A stretch of DNA of 64,000 nt from Clostridium aciditolerans (GTDB lineage Bacteria > Bacillota > Clostridia > Clostridiales > Clostridiaceae): positions 139,717 to 203,716 of the forward strand of contig NZ_JAEEGB010000007.1 in the NCBI RefSeq assembly GCF_016316925.1. The letters are read 5' to 3'. Under the pieces are notes generated by a model, which did not search any database, had not been told where the DNA came from, and saw nothing but the letters and a program-made list of their open reading frames with translations. Below, one piece after another: positions 17,255 to 25,915 of this stretch. Numbering within the stretch: the stretch's first letter is position 1; the number at the start of each line of letters is the position of its first letter. A program made the position numbers and the translations under genes.

Positions 17255-17882
17255 TAAAATCGACTTCCATCATATATATTTTTTTCAATATCTCGTCTAA
17301 AAACTTTAATGTCAAATTAATTACAATAGCTCCTTCAATCTTTGAATTTTCTATATTAAAGGTTACATATAGCATTAAAATGTATGTATATTCTTCATTT
17401 TCTATAAATTCCTCAATATCCATTCTATTAAATACTTTTATTTCAGGTAACATATAATTAAACTTTATATTTATATAATTGCCAATTTCTCCAATAATAG
17501 AATTTAAAACTATGTTTCCTACTTCTTTTATAATATCAAAATCTATATCTGTAAAATTCAAATCACAATATTCATCTTTGCTCTCCTCATGAAGACAAAG
17601 ATTTATAAAATTCCTCATTTTATCAGCGGGAAAAATCAAGCTGGCTCTTCCTGCTGATCTTTCTTTAAAAGAAATTGAGGATACCATAATAGCACCTTCT
17701 ATTATATCATTGAAATATTTATCTAATTGAATTTTATTGTCTTTTATATCCAATATCTCTACATCAGGTACATTTAATAATATTTTTTTATCAATTATTT
17801 CTGAAAGGATACTAGCTGATTTACCAACACTTATATTGAATAATTCTTTTAATATATCTTTTCTTAGTGTATTATCAATCAT
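17247..17882 (-). CDS. CheC-family phosphatase with two intact active sites
   Basis: The 211-residue protein matches the CheC/CheX/FliY phosphatase pattern (D/S)-x3-E-x2-N-x22-P twice: D-ILK-E-LF-N with Pro exactly 22 residues later near the N-terminus, and D-IIK-E-VG-N again with Pro exactly 22 later in the middle. CheC proteins dephosphorylate CheY-P. Here the obvious target is the receiver encoded four bases' overlap upstream. It overlaps the GGDEF gene downstream as well. No cheA, cheW, cheD or receptor genes are nearby, so this is probably a non-chemotaxis signalling unit. The two sites are a direct reading; the target is inference. Confidence 0.85.
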   Translation of the reverse strand: MIDNTLRKDILKELFNISVGKSASILSEIIDKKILLNVPDVEILDIKDNKIQLDKYFNDIIEGAIMVSSISFKERSAGRASLIFPADKMRNFINLCLHEESKDEYCDLNFTDIDFDIIKEVGNIVLNSIIGEIGNYINIKFNYMLPEIKVFNRMDIEEFIENEEYTYILMLYVTFNIENSKIEGAIVINLTLKFLDEILKKIYMMEVDFNG

Positions 17883-18250
17883 CTTAAATCATTCCTTATC
17901 ATTTCACATATAAATTTTGCTTTTTCTTCATTAAAAGGTTTATTTATAAATGACATTATACCTAATTCTTCTATTTCTTCTCTAACTCTTTTTTGTACGT
18001 CTGCAGAGGCTACAATTATTTTTGCTTCAGCCCTAAATTCTTTTATTAATCCTATCATGTCCTTTCCACTCATATTTGGCATCAATAAATCTACAAATGT
18101 ATAATCTGGACTAATTTTTTTATATGCTTCTAGTCCTTCTTGTCCATCATTTGCAAAATAAATATCCACATCCTCTAAAAATTTTTTTATTAAATTAGCC
18201 ATTGTTCTTTGAGAAAAATTTGAATCATCAACAATCAAAATTTTTAACAT
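17879..18250 (-). CDS. CheY-like single-domain response regulator
   Basis: The 123-residue protein is one receiver domain and nothing else: ILIVDDSNFSQR has the acidic pair, FVDLLMPNMSG the phospho-acceptor Asp, IVASAD the switch Ser, and FINKPF the conserved Lys. ATG at 18250 follows AGAGGAATTC at good spacing; a longer frame upstream has no binding site. Output must be through protein contact, and the next two genes offer a CheC phosphatase and a PAS-GGDEF cyclase. There is no histidine kinase in the window, so the phosphate donor is encoded elsewhere. Confidence 0.9.
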   Translation of the reverse strand: MLKILIVDDSNFSQRTMANLIKKFLEDVDIYFANDGQEGLEAYKKISPDYTFVDLLMPNMSGKDMIGLIKEFRAEAKIIVASADVQKRVREEIEELGIMSFINKPFNEEKAKFICEMIRNDLR

Positions 18251-18304
18251 AATGAATTCCTCTCTTCTATTTGCAACTTTTTTATAATAAATGTAAAAAA
18301 AAAG

Positions 18305-18388
18305 CAACAATTAATTAATATTAATTAATTGTTGGCAGGGTGCACCACTAGCTCAAAATTCCTAAGGTGCCCACATAAAAGGAATTTT
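18305..18388. other. 30-bp perfect palindrome and paired stems upstream of the receiver gene
   Basis: Bases 18305-18319 and 18320-18334 form a perfect 30-bp palindrome of AATTAATTAAT type. On the minus strand it is followed by C and nine T, like a terminator about 55 bases before the receiver ATG. Next to it, AAAATTCC (18355-18362) pairs with GGAATTTT (18381-18388), and GGTGCCC pairs partly with GGGTGCACC. The rest of 18390-18690 is A+T-rich, and I see no gene in it. Confidence 0.45.
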
Positions 18389-18690
18389 TCATTGCTTCCA
18401 ACTTTGCTAGATAATTCTCAAGCATATTTACATATATAAAAATATAAATTCATAATTATATAATTATTTATAATAATCAATGTAATTTTACTAAATAAAA
18501 ACAAAAAAATCAACATTTAATATTTAATGATGTAAATTCCATCAAAATATTATAACTACCTATGTTACTTTTATTATATTAAAAAATCTGTCTTTAATTA
18601 ACTTTAAGTTAATATAATTTCATATTTATGATAAATAAAATCACTCCCTACATTAATGCTGCATATTATTAGTATAGGGAGTGATTTATC

Positions 18691-20004
18691 ATGTATCACG
18701 ATAAAACAAAATCTAATTATAGAAAAATAATTGCTGGTGTAGATGAGAAAATCCCCAATGAGAGTGGGAAATCGATAACTGCCATAAATTTTGATAATGC
18801 CGCTACTACTCCTCCACTTATTTCCGTTTTAGGTGAAATAATTGATTTTTCAAAGTATTATTCATCAATTCACAGAGGGACAGGCTACAAATCCATATTT
18901 TCATCTAAAATTTATGAAGATTCCAGAAAAATTGTATGTGATTTTGTTCACTGCGATTATCGTGAAAATACAGTTATTTATGTAAAAAATGCTACCGAAG
19001 CTATAAATAAATTGTCCTATGCTTTTTCAACTATATATAAGGATTGTGTAGTTTTAACAACAAGAATGGAGCACCATTCTAATGACTTACCTTGGAGAAA
19101 TAAGTTTAAAGTTGATTATATAGATGTAGACGATTTAGGGAAATTGAAAATAGATGATTTAGAAAATAAGCTAAAAGAATATAATGGAAAAGTTAAGCTT
19201 GTGTGCGTTACAGGAGCTTCCAACGTCACTGGTTATAAAAATCCAATATATGAAATAGCTAGTATATGCCATAGTTATAATGCAAAAATATTAGTAGATG
19301 GCGCTCAACTAGTACCTCATTACCCTATTCGTATGAAATCCTCACGAAGGGAGAGATGTATAGACTTCCTTGCATTTTCAGCTCACAAAATGTATGCTCC
19401 TTTTGGTATAGGAGTTCTTATAGGACCTAAGGAATTTTTTTTACAGGCAGAACCAGATCACGTTGGCGGAGGCACTATAGATATCGTAACAGATAACTTC
19501 GTAACCTGGGCAGACCCTCCTGATAAAAACGAGGCAGGAACTCCAAATATCATGGGAGTTATAGCTTTAACTGCTTCTATTAAAACACTTAAACATCTAG
19601 GTATGAAAGATATAGATAAGCATGAAATGGACATTTACAATTATGCCTTAAGTAAGCTTAAAAAAATACCGGAAGTTACTATTTACTGCGATACTAGTGA
19701 TGATTGTGAGAAAGTTGCCATATTACCTTTTAATATAGAAGGTATTTATCATGAAATTACTGCTAAAGAATTATCTAGGATATCAGGAATTGCAGTGCGA
19801 AGCGGCTGTTTTTGTGCACACCCATATATTAGAAGATTATTAAAAATCCCATTAGATGAAATGGAGCATTATCAAAAAAACAAGGATTCAAAACGTCCAG
19901 GAATGGTTAGGCTTAGCTTCAGCTTTTACAATACCTACTCTGAGGTAGATATATTAGTTAAGACAATAAATAAAATTATAAAAAACAGATCTCATCTACA
20001 ATAA
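18691..20004 (+). CDS. Class V aminotransferase, cysteine desulfurase-like
   Basis: The 437-residue PLP enzyme has the SufS/CsdA-like layout: INFDNAATTPP near residue 33, MEHHSNDLPW, VDGAQLVPHYPI, FSAHKMYAPFGIGVL with the PLP lysine, and RSGCFCAHPYIRRLL (~residue 370) with cysteines in the position of the catalytic loop. It probably removes sulfur from cysteine or a related compound. Two features are unusual for a housekeeping enzyme: the SGCFCAHP loop has two cysteines, and no sufU, iscU or thiI gene is adjacent. It is monocistronic, with terminators on both sides. A selenocysteine lyase-like activity is possible. Confidence 0.8.
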   Translation: MYHDKTKSNYRKIIAGVDEKIPNESGKSITAINFDNAATTPPLISVLGEIIDFSKYYSSIHRGTGYKSIFSSKIYEDSRKIVCDFVHCDYRENTVIYVKNATEAINKLSYAFSTIYKDCVVLTTRMEHHSNDLPWRNKFKVDYIDVDDLGKLKIDDLENKLKEYNGKVKLVCVTGASNVTGYKNPIYEIASICHSYNAKILVDGAQLVPHYPIRMKSSRRERCIDFLAFSAHKMYAPFGIGVLIGPKEFFLQAEPDHVGGGTIDIVTDNFVTWADPPDKNEAGTPNIMGVIALTASIKTLKHLGMKDIDKHEMDIYNYALSKLKKIPEVTIYCDTSDDCEKVAILPFNIEGIYHEITAKELSRISGIAVRSGCFCAHPYIRRLLKIPLDEMEHYQKNKDSKRPGMVRLSFSFYNTYSEVDILVKTINKIIKNRSHLQ

Positions 20005-20017
20005 TAAAAACTCATAT

Positions 20018-20056
20018 AAAAAGGTATACAATTTTTTTGATGTATACCTTTCTTTT
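20018..20056. terminator. Bidirectional terminator
   Basis: AAAGGTATACA (20020-20030) pairs with TGTATACCTTT (20041-20051), with T-rich tails on both strands, between convergent genes. Confidence 0.85.
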
Positions 20057-20063
20057 TATTATT

Positions 20064-20393
20064 CTATCTTTTTTCCATGAGAAGTTCTCTTAACTCCTCG
20101 AACTGTTCATTTCCATCTTTATTAAACCAAATTTTTAATTCCTTAGCTTTTCCTTTAAAAATACTTGTAAGTGTTAACTTTTTATTAAATGGAATATGTA
20201 AGTATCCCTGAATAATTATTGATCTTGCTGGTGCAAACTCTATATGATGTAAATTCATATCCTCAAACATTATTTCATCATAAGATTCCTCCAAGTTTTT
20301 ATTAGTAAAACCTTTATTTTGAGCAACCCTCAATCTGTCTCCCAGCAGCATAGCATTCATATAGAGTCCTTTAAAAATTTTGTTATTCTCCAC
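20064..20393 (-). CDS. Uncharacterised 109-residue protein
   Basis: I do not recognise this small, charged, probably cytoplasmic protein. It has no cysteines, signal peptide or membrane helix. A central strand-rich part (IIIQGYLHIPFNKKLTLTSIF) is followed by an acidic helical C-terminus. It starts at GTG after a strong GGAGGGG site and lies 17 bases downstream of the phosphoesterase gene, so the two are probably one operon. Confidence 0.6.
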   Translation of the reverse strand: MENNKIFKGLYMNAMLLGDRLRVAQNKGFTNKNLEESYDEIMFEDMNLHHIEFAPARSIIIQGYLHIPFNKKLTLTSIFKGKAKELKIWFNKDGNEQFEELRELLMEKR

Positions 20394-20410
20394 GATTTCC
20401 CCTCCAAACC

Positions 20411-21106
20411 TTATTCTACTCCAGTTCTTATGCTATTTATACAACTATCATGTATTTTCTTTTCTTCCATTGCCCTTGCTGTTTTTTCATAATTGTAAGC
20501 AAATTCAACAATCTCACTCTCAACCTTTTCTTTATCTATATTTATTATTAAATAAGTGCCATTAGGTCTTCCAGTCTTTGGCTTACCTACACTTCCATCA
20601 TTTAATAAAAGTTTACTACCATAAGACTTTTCATATGGTATGTGAGTGTGAGCACATACTAAAATATTCCCCTCAAATATTTCCATGACATCTTCCGCTT
20701 CTCTAGAATCTTCCTTTAAATATTCATTTATTGTTCTTACACTTCCATGCACAAAGTACATCTTCTTATTCTCAAATTCCAATACTATTTGTCTAGGAAG
20801 CGATCTTAAATATGCCTTATTTTCTTCTTTTAACTCTTTTGCTGCCCAAGGCATACAAAACTTATTTACTTCATTATCTCTTATGTAATTAAACTTTTCT
20901 TCCAAAACTGCTGCATCATAATTGCCTAATATGTTCATTATTCTTTGTTCTCTAATGAGTTCAACTACTTCATTGGGATAAGGTCCATATCCAACTAAGT
21001 CCCCTAAACAAACTATTGTATCAACCTTTGATTTTTCAATGCTTTCTAACGCAGCTTTTAACGCTTCTAAATTACCGTGTACATCTGAAATTACCGCTAT
21101 TTTCAT
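20411..21106 (-). CDS. Metallophosphoesterase, YfcE/MJ0936-like
   Basis: The 231-residue calcineurin-like phosphoesterase shows the full metal-site series: ISDVHGN, CLGDLVGYGPYPNE, LGNYDA (GNxD rather than GNHD), FVHGS, and CAHTHIP. The GVGKP-like LLNDGSVGKPKTG loop is also typical. Such enzymes cleave phosphodiesters or phosphomonoesters with two metal ions, and the natural substrate is not shown. ATG at 21106 follows GGGAGGT; the frame start five codons upstream lies before that site. It is followed closely by a small unknown gene. Confidence 0.85.
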   Translation of the reverse strand: MKIAVISDVHGNLEALKAALESIEKSKVDTIVCLGDLVGYGPYPNEVVELIREQRIMNILGNYDAAVLEEKFNYIRDNEVNKFCMPWAAKELKEENKAYLRSLPRQIVLEFENKKMYFVHGSVRTINEYLKEDSREAEDVMEIFEGNILVCAHTHIPYEKSYGSKLLLNDGSVGKPKTGRPNGTYLIINIDKEKVESEIVEFAYNYEKTARAMEEKKIHDSCINSIRTGVE

Positions 21107-21198
21107 AGCTCTACCTCCCATCTATAGGTTATATTGTAAATTATACCACAAAACATCATTATAAATATCAAAATTTTAGTTTTAGAATTCGCTATCTA

Positions 21199-21265
21199 TG
21201 GGGAAATTAACTAGAAAGTTAACTTATATAAAGAGATATAAGTTAACTTTCGGCCAAGTACTCCT
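21199..21265. repeat. Full copy of GTTAAC-type dispersed repeat (family R2)
   Basis: Bases 21214-21229 and 21236-21251 form a perfect 16-bp inverted repeat around AAAGAG. The flank CGGCCAAGTACTCCT matches, on the other strand, the AGGTACTAGGTCG flank at 7901. It sits at the end of the M48 protease gene and may double as its terminator. Confidence 0.6.
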
Positions 21266-21268
21266 ATG

Positions 21269-22588
21269 CTATTTTATATACTTTCCATATTTGAGAGGTT
21301 TGTTTTCCTCCCAGGGTTTATATTTATTTGCGAATTCTACTCTTTCTTGGAAGGTTGGGTGAGTATAGTTCCAAAGTTTATATACCACTCCTGTAGTTGG
21401 CAATACGAGACTTTCTTCATGAAGTTTAATAGTTGAGGATATCGAGGCTTCGTTATCCTTTGTAAGTTCTAATTCAAATCTATCTGCTTCCATTTCCGTA
21501 TATCTGGAATAAGCATTAGACAATGGTGTAGCTACAAATATAAAAATATTTACCAGCAATATTATAAGAGGAATAGATGCTATATCATGAAGTTTAGTAA
21601 ATCCAAATACCCCTCCAGATTTATTTAATATCCAAATTGCACTTTTATTAATTAAATAAAGAATTAATATAAAGGAGGCTCCTGCAAAGATTATTGCCTT
21701 CCACACATGTCCCATCAGGTAGTGGCCCATTTCATGAGCTACAATGCACAATACTTCTCTTTGATTAAGATTTTTAATTGTTGTATCCCAAAGAACTATT
21801 CGTTTAGTATTAAGTACCCCCGTCATATAAGCATTCATTTCTTTTGTATCTACACTTTTATTTATCTGATAAACCTTACTATTCCCAATAGTTGTTTTAC
21901 TTATTTCATCATAAATTTTCTGCTCCAGAACTGTATCTTGCATCTTTTCATATTTATTGAAAAGAGGATCAATATATACTGGTGAAATAAAAGTTACAAA
22001 AAATATTATTGGAATTATTAATATTCCTAACTGTAACCACCAATAGTCTGGCGACTTCCTAATTAGTAAATAAGGAATCCATATGAATAGCGCACCTGAC
22101 AATATCCCAATACTGTAACTCTTGAAAAAATCGCTAACCCATTTACCAAAGGTTTGATTAGAAAGACCATATGCATGTTTAAGCACATAACTACTGTAAT
22201 AGTCTAAAGGCATCGTCAACAGTGAACTTATCGTGTAATACAATGCAAAGTACAATATAATAGTTGTCAAAAACATACTGCTTTTATTTTGTGCCCAGTT
22301 TCTCATAGAACTTGATAGTCCAGAAAACAAGAATACAGCTGGAATAATCATACTTAAAACTATTCTTGTAATCCATACTGCTACTTTTTTCTGCTGATAT
22401 TCTATAGCCTTCTCTGATGGCTTGGCAATCTGAGTATAACTTCCATTACCCTTCCTATACTCTGATGAATATGTATAGTTTTGAACTAAACTTTTATTAT
22501 TTTGCTCTTCAGTAATTTTTACACTAAATAGAAATCCAATCATTAAACATATAAATATAATTATTGATACTGTAAGTTCCTTCTTCAT
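21269..22588 (-). CDS. M48-family membrane zinc metalloprotease (Ste24/HtpX-like)
   Basis: The ~439-residue protein has several membrane helices and an HEMGH zinc site in VAHEMGHYLMGH (~residue 285), with the third ligand in SRYTEMEADRFELELTKD. The overall length and the extended N-terminal membrane part fit the CAAX-protease/Ste24 branch rather than HtpX. N-terminal residues 1-30 form a signal-anchor helix, and a charged loop follows. It would cleave membrane or misfolded proteins. ATG at 22588 follows GGGGG; the upstream ATG lies before that site. It is monocistronic. Confidence 0.88.
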   Translation of the reverse strand: MKKELTVSIIIFICLMIGFLFSVKITEEQNNKSLVQNYTYSSEYRKGNGSYTQIAKPSEKAIEYQQKKVAVWITRIVLSMIIPAVFLFSGLSSSMRNWAQNKSSMFLTTIILYFALYYTISSLLTMPLDYYSSYVLKHAYGLSNQTFGKWVSDFFKSYSIGILSGALFIWIPYLLIRKSPDYWWLQLGILIIPIIFFVTFISPVYIDPLFNKYEKMQDTVLEQKIYDEISKTTIGNSKVYQINKSVDTKEMNAYMTGVLNTKRIVLWDTTIKNLNQREVLCIVAHEMGHYLMGHVWKAIIFAGASFILILYLINKSAIWILNKSGGVFGFTKLHDIASIPLIILLVNIFIFVATPLSNAYSRYTEMEADRFELELTKDNEASISSTIKLHEESLVLPTTGVVYKLWNYTHPTFQERVEFANKYKPWEENKPLKYGKYIK

Positions 22589-22688
22589 TATTACCCCCAT
22601 AAATGTCCTTGCTAATATATTTTTAATATATGCTAGTTATCTTTTCTTTATCCTCATCATTCTCTCACATTTTATATATTATCATATT

Positions 22689-22850
22689 TTAAAAGCAATC
22701 ATCTCAAAATCAACACTCTGTGTAAGCGATCATCTTAAAATCATAGATTTTGGATACTTGCTTAAGATTTTGGGTGCCTGCTTATACTTAAAATTATTAA
22801 CAGTATGGAAGTTGTACAGCTATGAATACCACTAATAAGCTGAGTGCCAA
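22689..22850. repeat. Repeat-derived spacer between M48 protease and msrA
   Basis: The 22589-23004 spacer has no ORF. ACTCTGTGTAAGCGATCATC at about 22712 and the following bases match part of repeat R1 at 29848-29890. ATGAATACCACTAATAAG (22823-22840) recurs as ATGAATGCCGCTAATGAG at 33968. The msrA promoter must lie to the right of these, in 22860-22985. Confidence 0.5.
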
Positions 22851-23004
22851 AGAAAAGTATCCATATAGACTTTCTGCTTTATTACCCTATATATAAAGAA
22901 TATTATATAGTAAAATGAAGATACTAAAATGAATTAGCACTGTAATTATTAATTATACATTTATATATTATGTAAATTTAAAATACTTTGGAGGTGCTTA
23001 AAAT

Positions 23005-23649
23005 ATGACATTAAAAAATAGTATAGAAACTGCTACACTATCTCTTGGATGATTCTGGGGACCAGATGCCAAGTTTGGACATTTAAATGGGGTATTATCT
23101 ACAAGAGTTGGTTACTGCGGAGGAAAAAAATTAAATCCAACTTATCGTGATTTAGGCGATCACACCGAAACAATACAAATAGATTTTGATATGGATAAGC
23201 TTTCTTATAAAGAAATTCTGGACATGTTTTGGAAAAATCATACCCCGACTAGACAGCCTTATTCTACACAGTATAAATCTGTTATATTTTACGCTAATGA
23301 ACTTCAAAAATCTACGGCTTTAGATATGAAAAAAACTTTGGAAAATAATTTAAAAACTAAAATTTATACAGAAATCCTGCCTCTGTTTACATTTTATTAT
23401 GCAGAACTGTACCATCAAAAATATTACTTACAGCTTGAAACTTCATTAGCTATGGAAATTAGAAACAAATATCCTTCAGCTAAGGAATTTGTAAATTCTA
23501 CAGAAGCTGCTCGCTTAAACTCTTATATTGCTGGTTACGGAGCTGTTGATGATATAAAGGGTTCTGCGGCAAAGTTTAGTTGGGATAACACTACTGAAAA
23601 ACTTCTTTTATTAAATAATAAATCTTCAGATGACATTCTTAATTGTTAA
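23005..23649 (+). CDS. msrA: Peptide methionine sulfoxide reductase MsrA, selenoprotein (UGA = Sec16)
   Basis: ATG at 23005 follows TGGAGGTG. The frame reads LSLG, UGA at 23050-23052, then FWGPDAKFG, exactly the MsrA active site GCFWG with UGA in place of the catalytic cysteine. After it the frame stays open for 198 codons with normal MsrA features: RVGYCGG, the DHTETIQIDFD acid cluster, TRQPYSTQYKS and AELYHQKY. No other stop or frameshift occurs. A stem-loop at 23064-23084 starts 11 bases after the UGA, in the place of a bacterial SECIS. MsrA reduces methionine-S-sulfoxide. Selenocysteine MsrA is known from clostridial relatives. GYCGG and a C-terminal Cys may help recycling. A nonsense mutation is the alternative, made unlikely by the intact remainder. 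Confidence 0.87.
23064..23084 (+). promoter_or_regulatory. Candidate bacterial SECIS hairpin in msrA
   Basis: AGATGCCA (23064-23071) pairs with TGG, a bulged A, then CATTT (23076-23084), leaving the loop AGTT. The loop begins 19 bases after the UGA and has G at its second position, matching the usual bacterial SECIS geometry. It lies within coding sequence. Confidence 0.55.
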
Positions 23650-23688
23650 ACTAAAATAAGTTTATTCTAAATATAAAATTTCTTAAAT

Positions 23689-23724
23689 AAAAGTGACCCA
23701 AAAAGTATATTTCAGGTCACTTTT
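23689..23724 (+). terminator. msrA terminator
   Basis: AAAAGTGACC (23689-23698) pairs with GGTCACTTTT (23715-23724), with a 16-nt loop. Confidence 0.8.
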
Positions 23725-23808
23725 ACCTTAAATTTAATATCTAATTTAAAGGCTGATTTTTTATAAACAGGATTCTTACCTTCAGTAGGATAAAATAAGT
23801 TTCTTAAC

Positions 23809-25296
23809 TTATTTTGTCACATCTCCATCTTTTGATTCTTCATTTTTCTTTAATGAACCTTTGCTTAGGAAATCCATAACTTTTACACCTGTCAATGCCT
23901 CTACTGCCTCAGGAAGCTGCGCCATAATATCAGTAACATAACCAGTGACTTTTGAAGCACCTTTTCCTTCTCCTGTACCACTATCAACAATAACAATCTT
24001 TTCAGTTTTGGATAATGGTTCAGAAATGGCCTTCGCAATTTCAGGTAATTTTTCTATAATCATTTGAGCCATAGCAGCATCATTATATAATTTAAATGCT
24101 TCTGCTTTTTTCATCATAGCCTCTGCTTCTGCTTTACCTTTTTCTCTTATTATATCTACTTCTGCCATACCCTGAAGTTTTAAAGCATCTGCCTTTGCCT
24201 TACCTTCTAGTTCAATTGATCTTGCTCTTGCTTCTGCATCCGCAATTTCCTTATATCTAACTGCATCTGCTGTTTGCACCTGTCTATATTTATCCGCTTC
24301 TGCTTGTTTCTTAACTGTAGCTTCAAGTTCTCTCTCTTTTCTAGCAGCCTCTTTTTCAGCAAGTTCAATCTCTTTTTCCTTCTTGGTAATTTCTACTTGA
24401 ACTGTAGCATCTGCAAGTTCTTTTTCCTTCTGCTTTTTAGTGATCTCTACCTGCATCTGTGTTTCAGTAACTTCCTTCTTAACCTTATTAGATTCGATTT
24501 CATATGCAAGGTCTGATATAGCTTTGGCTTGCTCCTGCTCTTTTCTATACGCTTGTACTTTTAATTCCTTTTGTTTTACAGATTCAGCAATTTGAGTTTC
24601 TGATAAAATCCTAGCAGCCTCTCCTTCTCTAATTGCATCTGAGGTTTTAATTTTTGTTTCTTTTGCTGCATCTGCTTCTGCTATTTGAGCATCTCTTTTA
24701 ACTGCCGCAATCCTTGGTTTTCCAAGAGCTTCTAAGTATCCATTTTTATCTGAAATATCCTTAATAGTTAAAACCTTTAACTCAAGTCCCATTTGTGCAA
24801 GGTCAATTGCTGCAACTTCTTGAACGTGAGATGCAAACATTTCCCTATCTTTATATATTTCTTCTACTGTCATTTTTGAAACAATTTCTCTAAGCTTACC
24901 TTCTAGGACATTCTTTGTTGTGTGTACAATAACTTGAAGAGTATGCTGCATTCCATTTGATGTATTAAATTGCTCTGCAGCAGATAAAATTGAATCAGTA
25001 TCTGATTTTACCTTTACAACAGCAACTCCATCTGCTGCAATTCCTACTCCCTGTCCTGTTAAAGCACCATCAATGCTTATTTCAATCTCCATATTTTCTA
25101 GTGATATTTTGTCTGTCCTTTCTAACATTGGTATTACAAATCCACCACCACCAGTGATGACTCTCTTTTTAAGACCTGTAACAACCAATGCTTTATCCTG
25201 AGGCACTCTTTTCCACATGGAGAAAACCCCCAATGCTAAAAGTATAATGACCCCCACAATGATTACAGGAACAATCATAATTGACATGTTGAACAT
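23809..25296 (-). CDS. floT: Flotillin-like protein (FloT/YqiK family)
   Basis: The 495-residue membrane scaffold protein has an N-terminal hydrophobic segment (residues ~5-28), an SPFH/band 7 domain to ~190, a long Ala/Glu/Lys-rich coiled coil (~195-400, many AEADAAKE, KEKELA and EAARKERELE heptads), and a C-terminal oligomerisation region ending LSKTEKIVIVDSGTGEGKGASKV. Flotillins organise lipid domains and membrane fluidity. It follows the NfeD-domain gene by 46 bases, the same pairing as yuaF-floT in Bacillus subtilis, so both should be expressed together at the cytoplasmic membrane. Confidence 0.92.
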   Translation of the reverse strand: MFNMSIMIVPVIIVGVIILLALGVFSMWKRVPQDKALVVTGLKKRVITGGGGFVIPMLERTDKISLENMEIEISIDGALTGQGVGIAADGVAVVKVKSDTDSILSAAEQFNTSNGMQHTLQVIVHTTKNVLEGKLREIVSKMTVEEIYKDREMFASHVQEVAAIDLAQMGLELKVLTIKDISDKNGYLEALGKPRIAAVKRDAQIAEADAAKETKIKTSDAIREGEAARILSETQIAESVKQKELKVQAYRKEQEQAKAISDLAYEIESNKVKKEVTETQMQVEITKKQKEKELADATVQVEITKKEKEIELAEKEAARKERELEATVKKQAEADKYRQVQTADAVRYKEIADAEARARSIELEGKAKADALKLQGMAEVDIIREKGKAEAEAMMKKAEAFKLYNDAAMAQMIIEKLPEIAKAISEPLSKTEKIVIVDSGTGEGKGASKVTGYVTDIMAQLPEAVEALTGVKVMDFLSKGSLKKNEESKDGDVTK

Positions 25297-25342
25297 ATTT
25301 CTCTCCCCTTTTTATTATATTTTTTATTTAATAAATTTTAAT

Positions 25343-25915
25343 TTATTCATTTAAAGGTTGAACATAAAATACATTATTTTTAATTTCATATATAATTACA
25401 TCTTCCCCTTGTAATATTGATTTTTTACCAATGTGCTGTGCAGGCGCATTATATTTATTTCCGTTGACTATATATGATATAACTCCAAATCCATTTTCTA
25501 ATATTGGAGATATAACTATAGCTTTCATTCCTATAAGCTTATCCTGGGAAACTGCACTTGTATTTTGTGCTTTATATAGAGGTACCACTATAAATTTATA
25601 TAATACAAATGAAATCATAAGACCCAGCGCAAGTGCCAGTAGGAATGTGAACATTTCGTTTAGCCCATAGTGATTACCCATAATCCCAACGCCACCAAAT
25701 ATAGTGATAAATGAAACTATAGTTATAGGTTTTAGTGGAAAAACCGTGAGTGTATGCCCTGAACCTTGGGTATCAATATGAGTGTCAACATGTGTGTCAA
25801 CATGTGTATCAATATGCCCTCCAATGTGAATAAAGTCAAACAACCCTCCTAATAAAAATGTTACCAAGGTATATATAACCCCTACCCAAAAAACAATAGT
25901 GTATACATGTTCCAT
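25343..25915 (-). CDS. NfeD-like membrane protein with Asp-Thr-His repeat loop
   Basis: The 190-residue protein has membrane helices near residues 5-28, 68-85 and 92-112, and a C-terminal NfeD-type OB-fold domain (~130-188, LIGMKAIVISPILENGFGVI...GEDVIIYEI). It matches the YuaF partner of FloT by size and position. Unusually, the first extramembrane loop carries HIDTHVDTHVDTHIDT, a histidine-rich repeat encoded by near-identical 12-nt units. This could bind divalent metal or simply be a young slippage repeat. GGAGGG precedes the ATG. The flotillin gene follows. Confidence 0.85.
   Translation of the reverse strand: MEHVYTIVFWVGVIYTLVTFLLGGLFDFIHIGGHIDTHVDTHVDTHIDTQGSGHTLTVFPLKPITIVSFITIFGGVGIMGNHYGLNEMFTFLLALALGLMISFVLYKFIVVPLYKAQNTSAVSQDKLIGMKAIVISPILENGFGVISYIVNGNKYNAPAQHIGKKSILQGEDVIIYEIKNNVFYVQPLNE

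Noticed and set aside
23191-23649. msrA read as a 152-residue gene starting at 23191
   Set aside because: The frame is open upstream to an SD-led ATG at 23005 apart from one UGA exactly at the catalytic position, and the shorter form lacks the MsrA active site.
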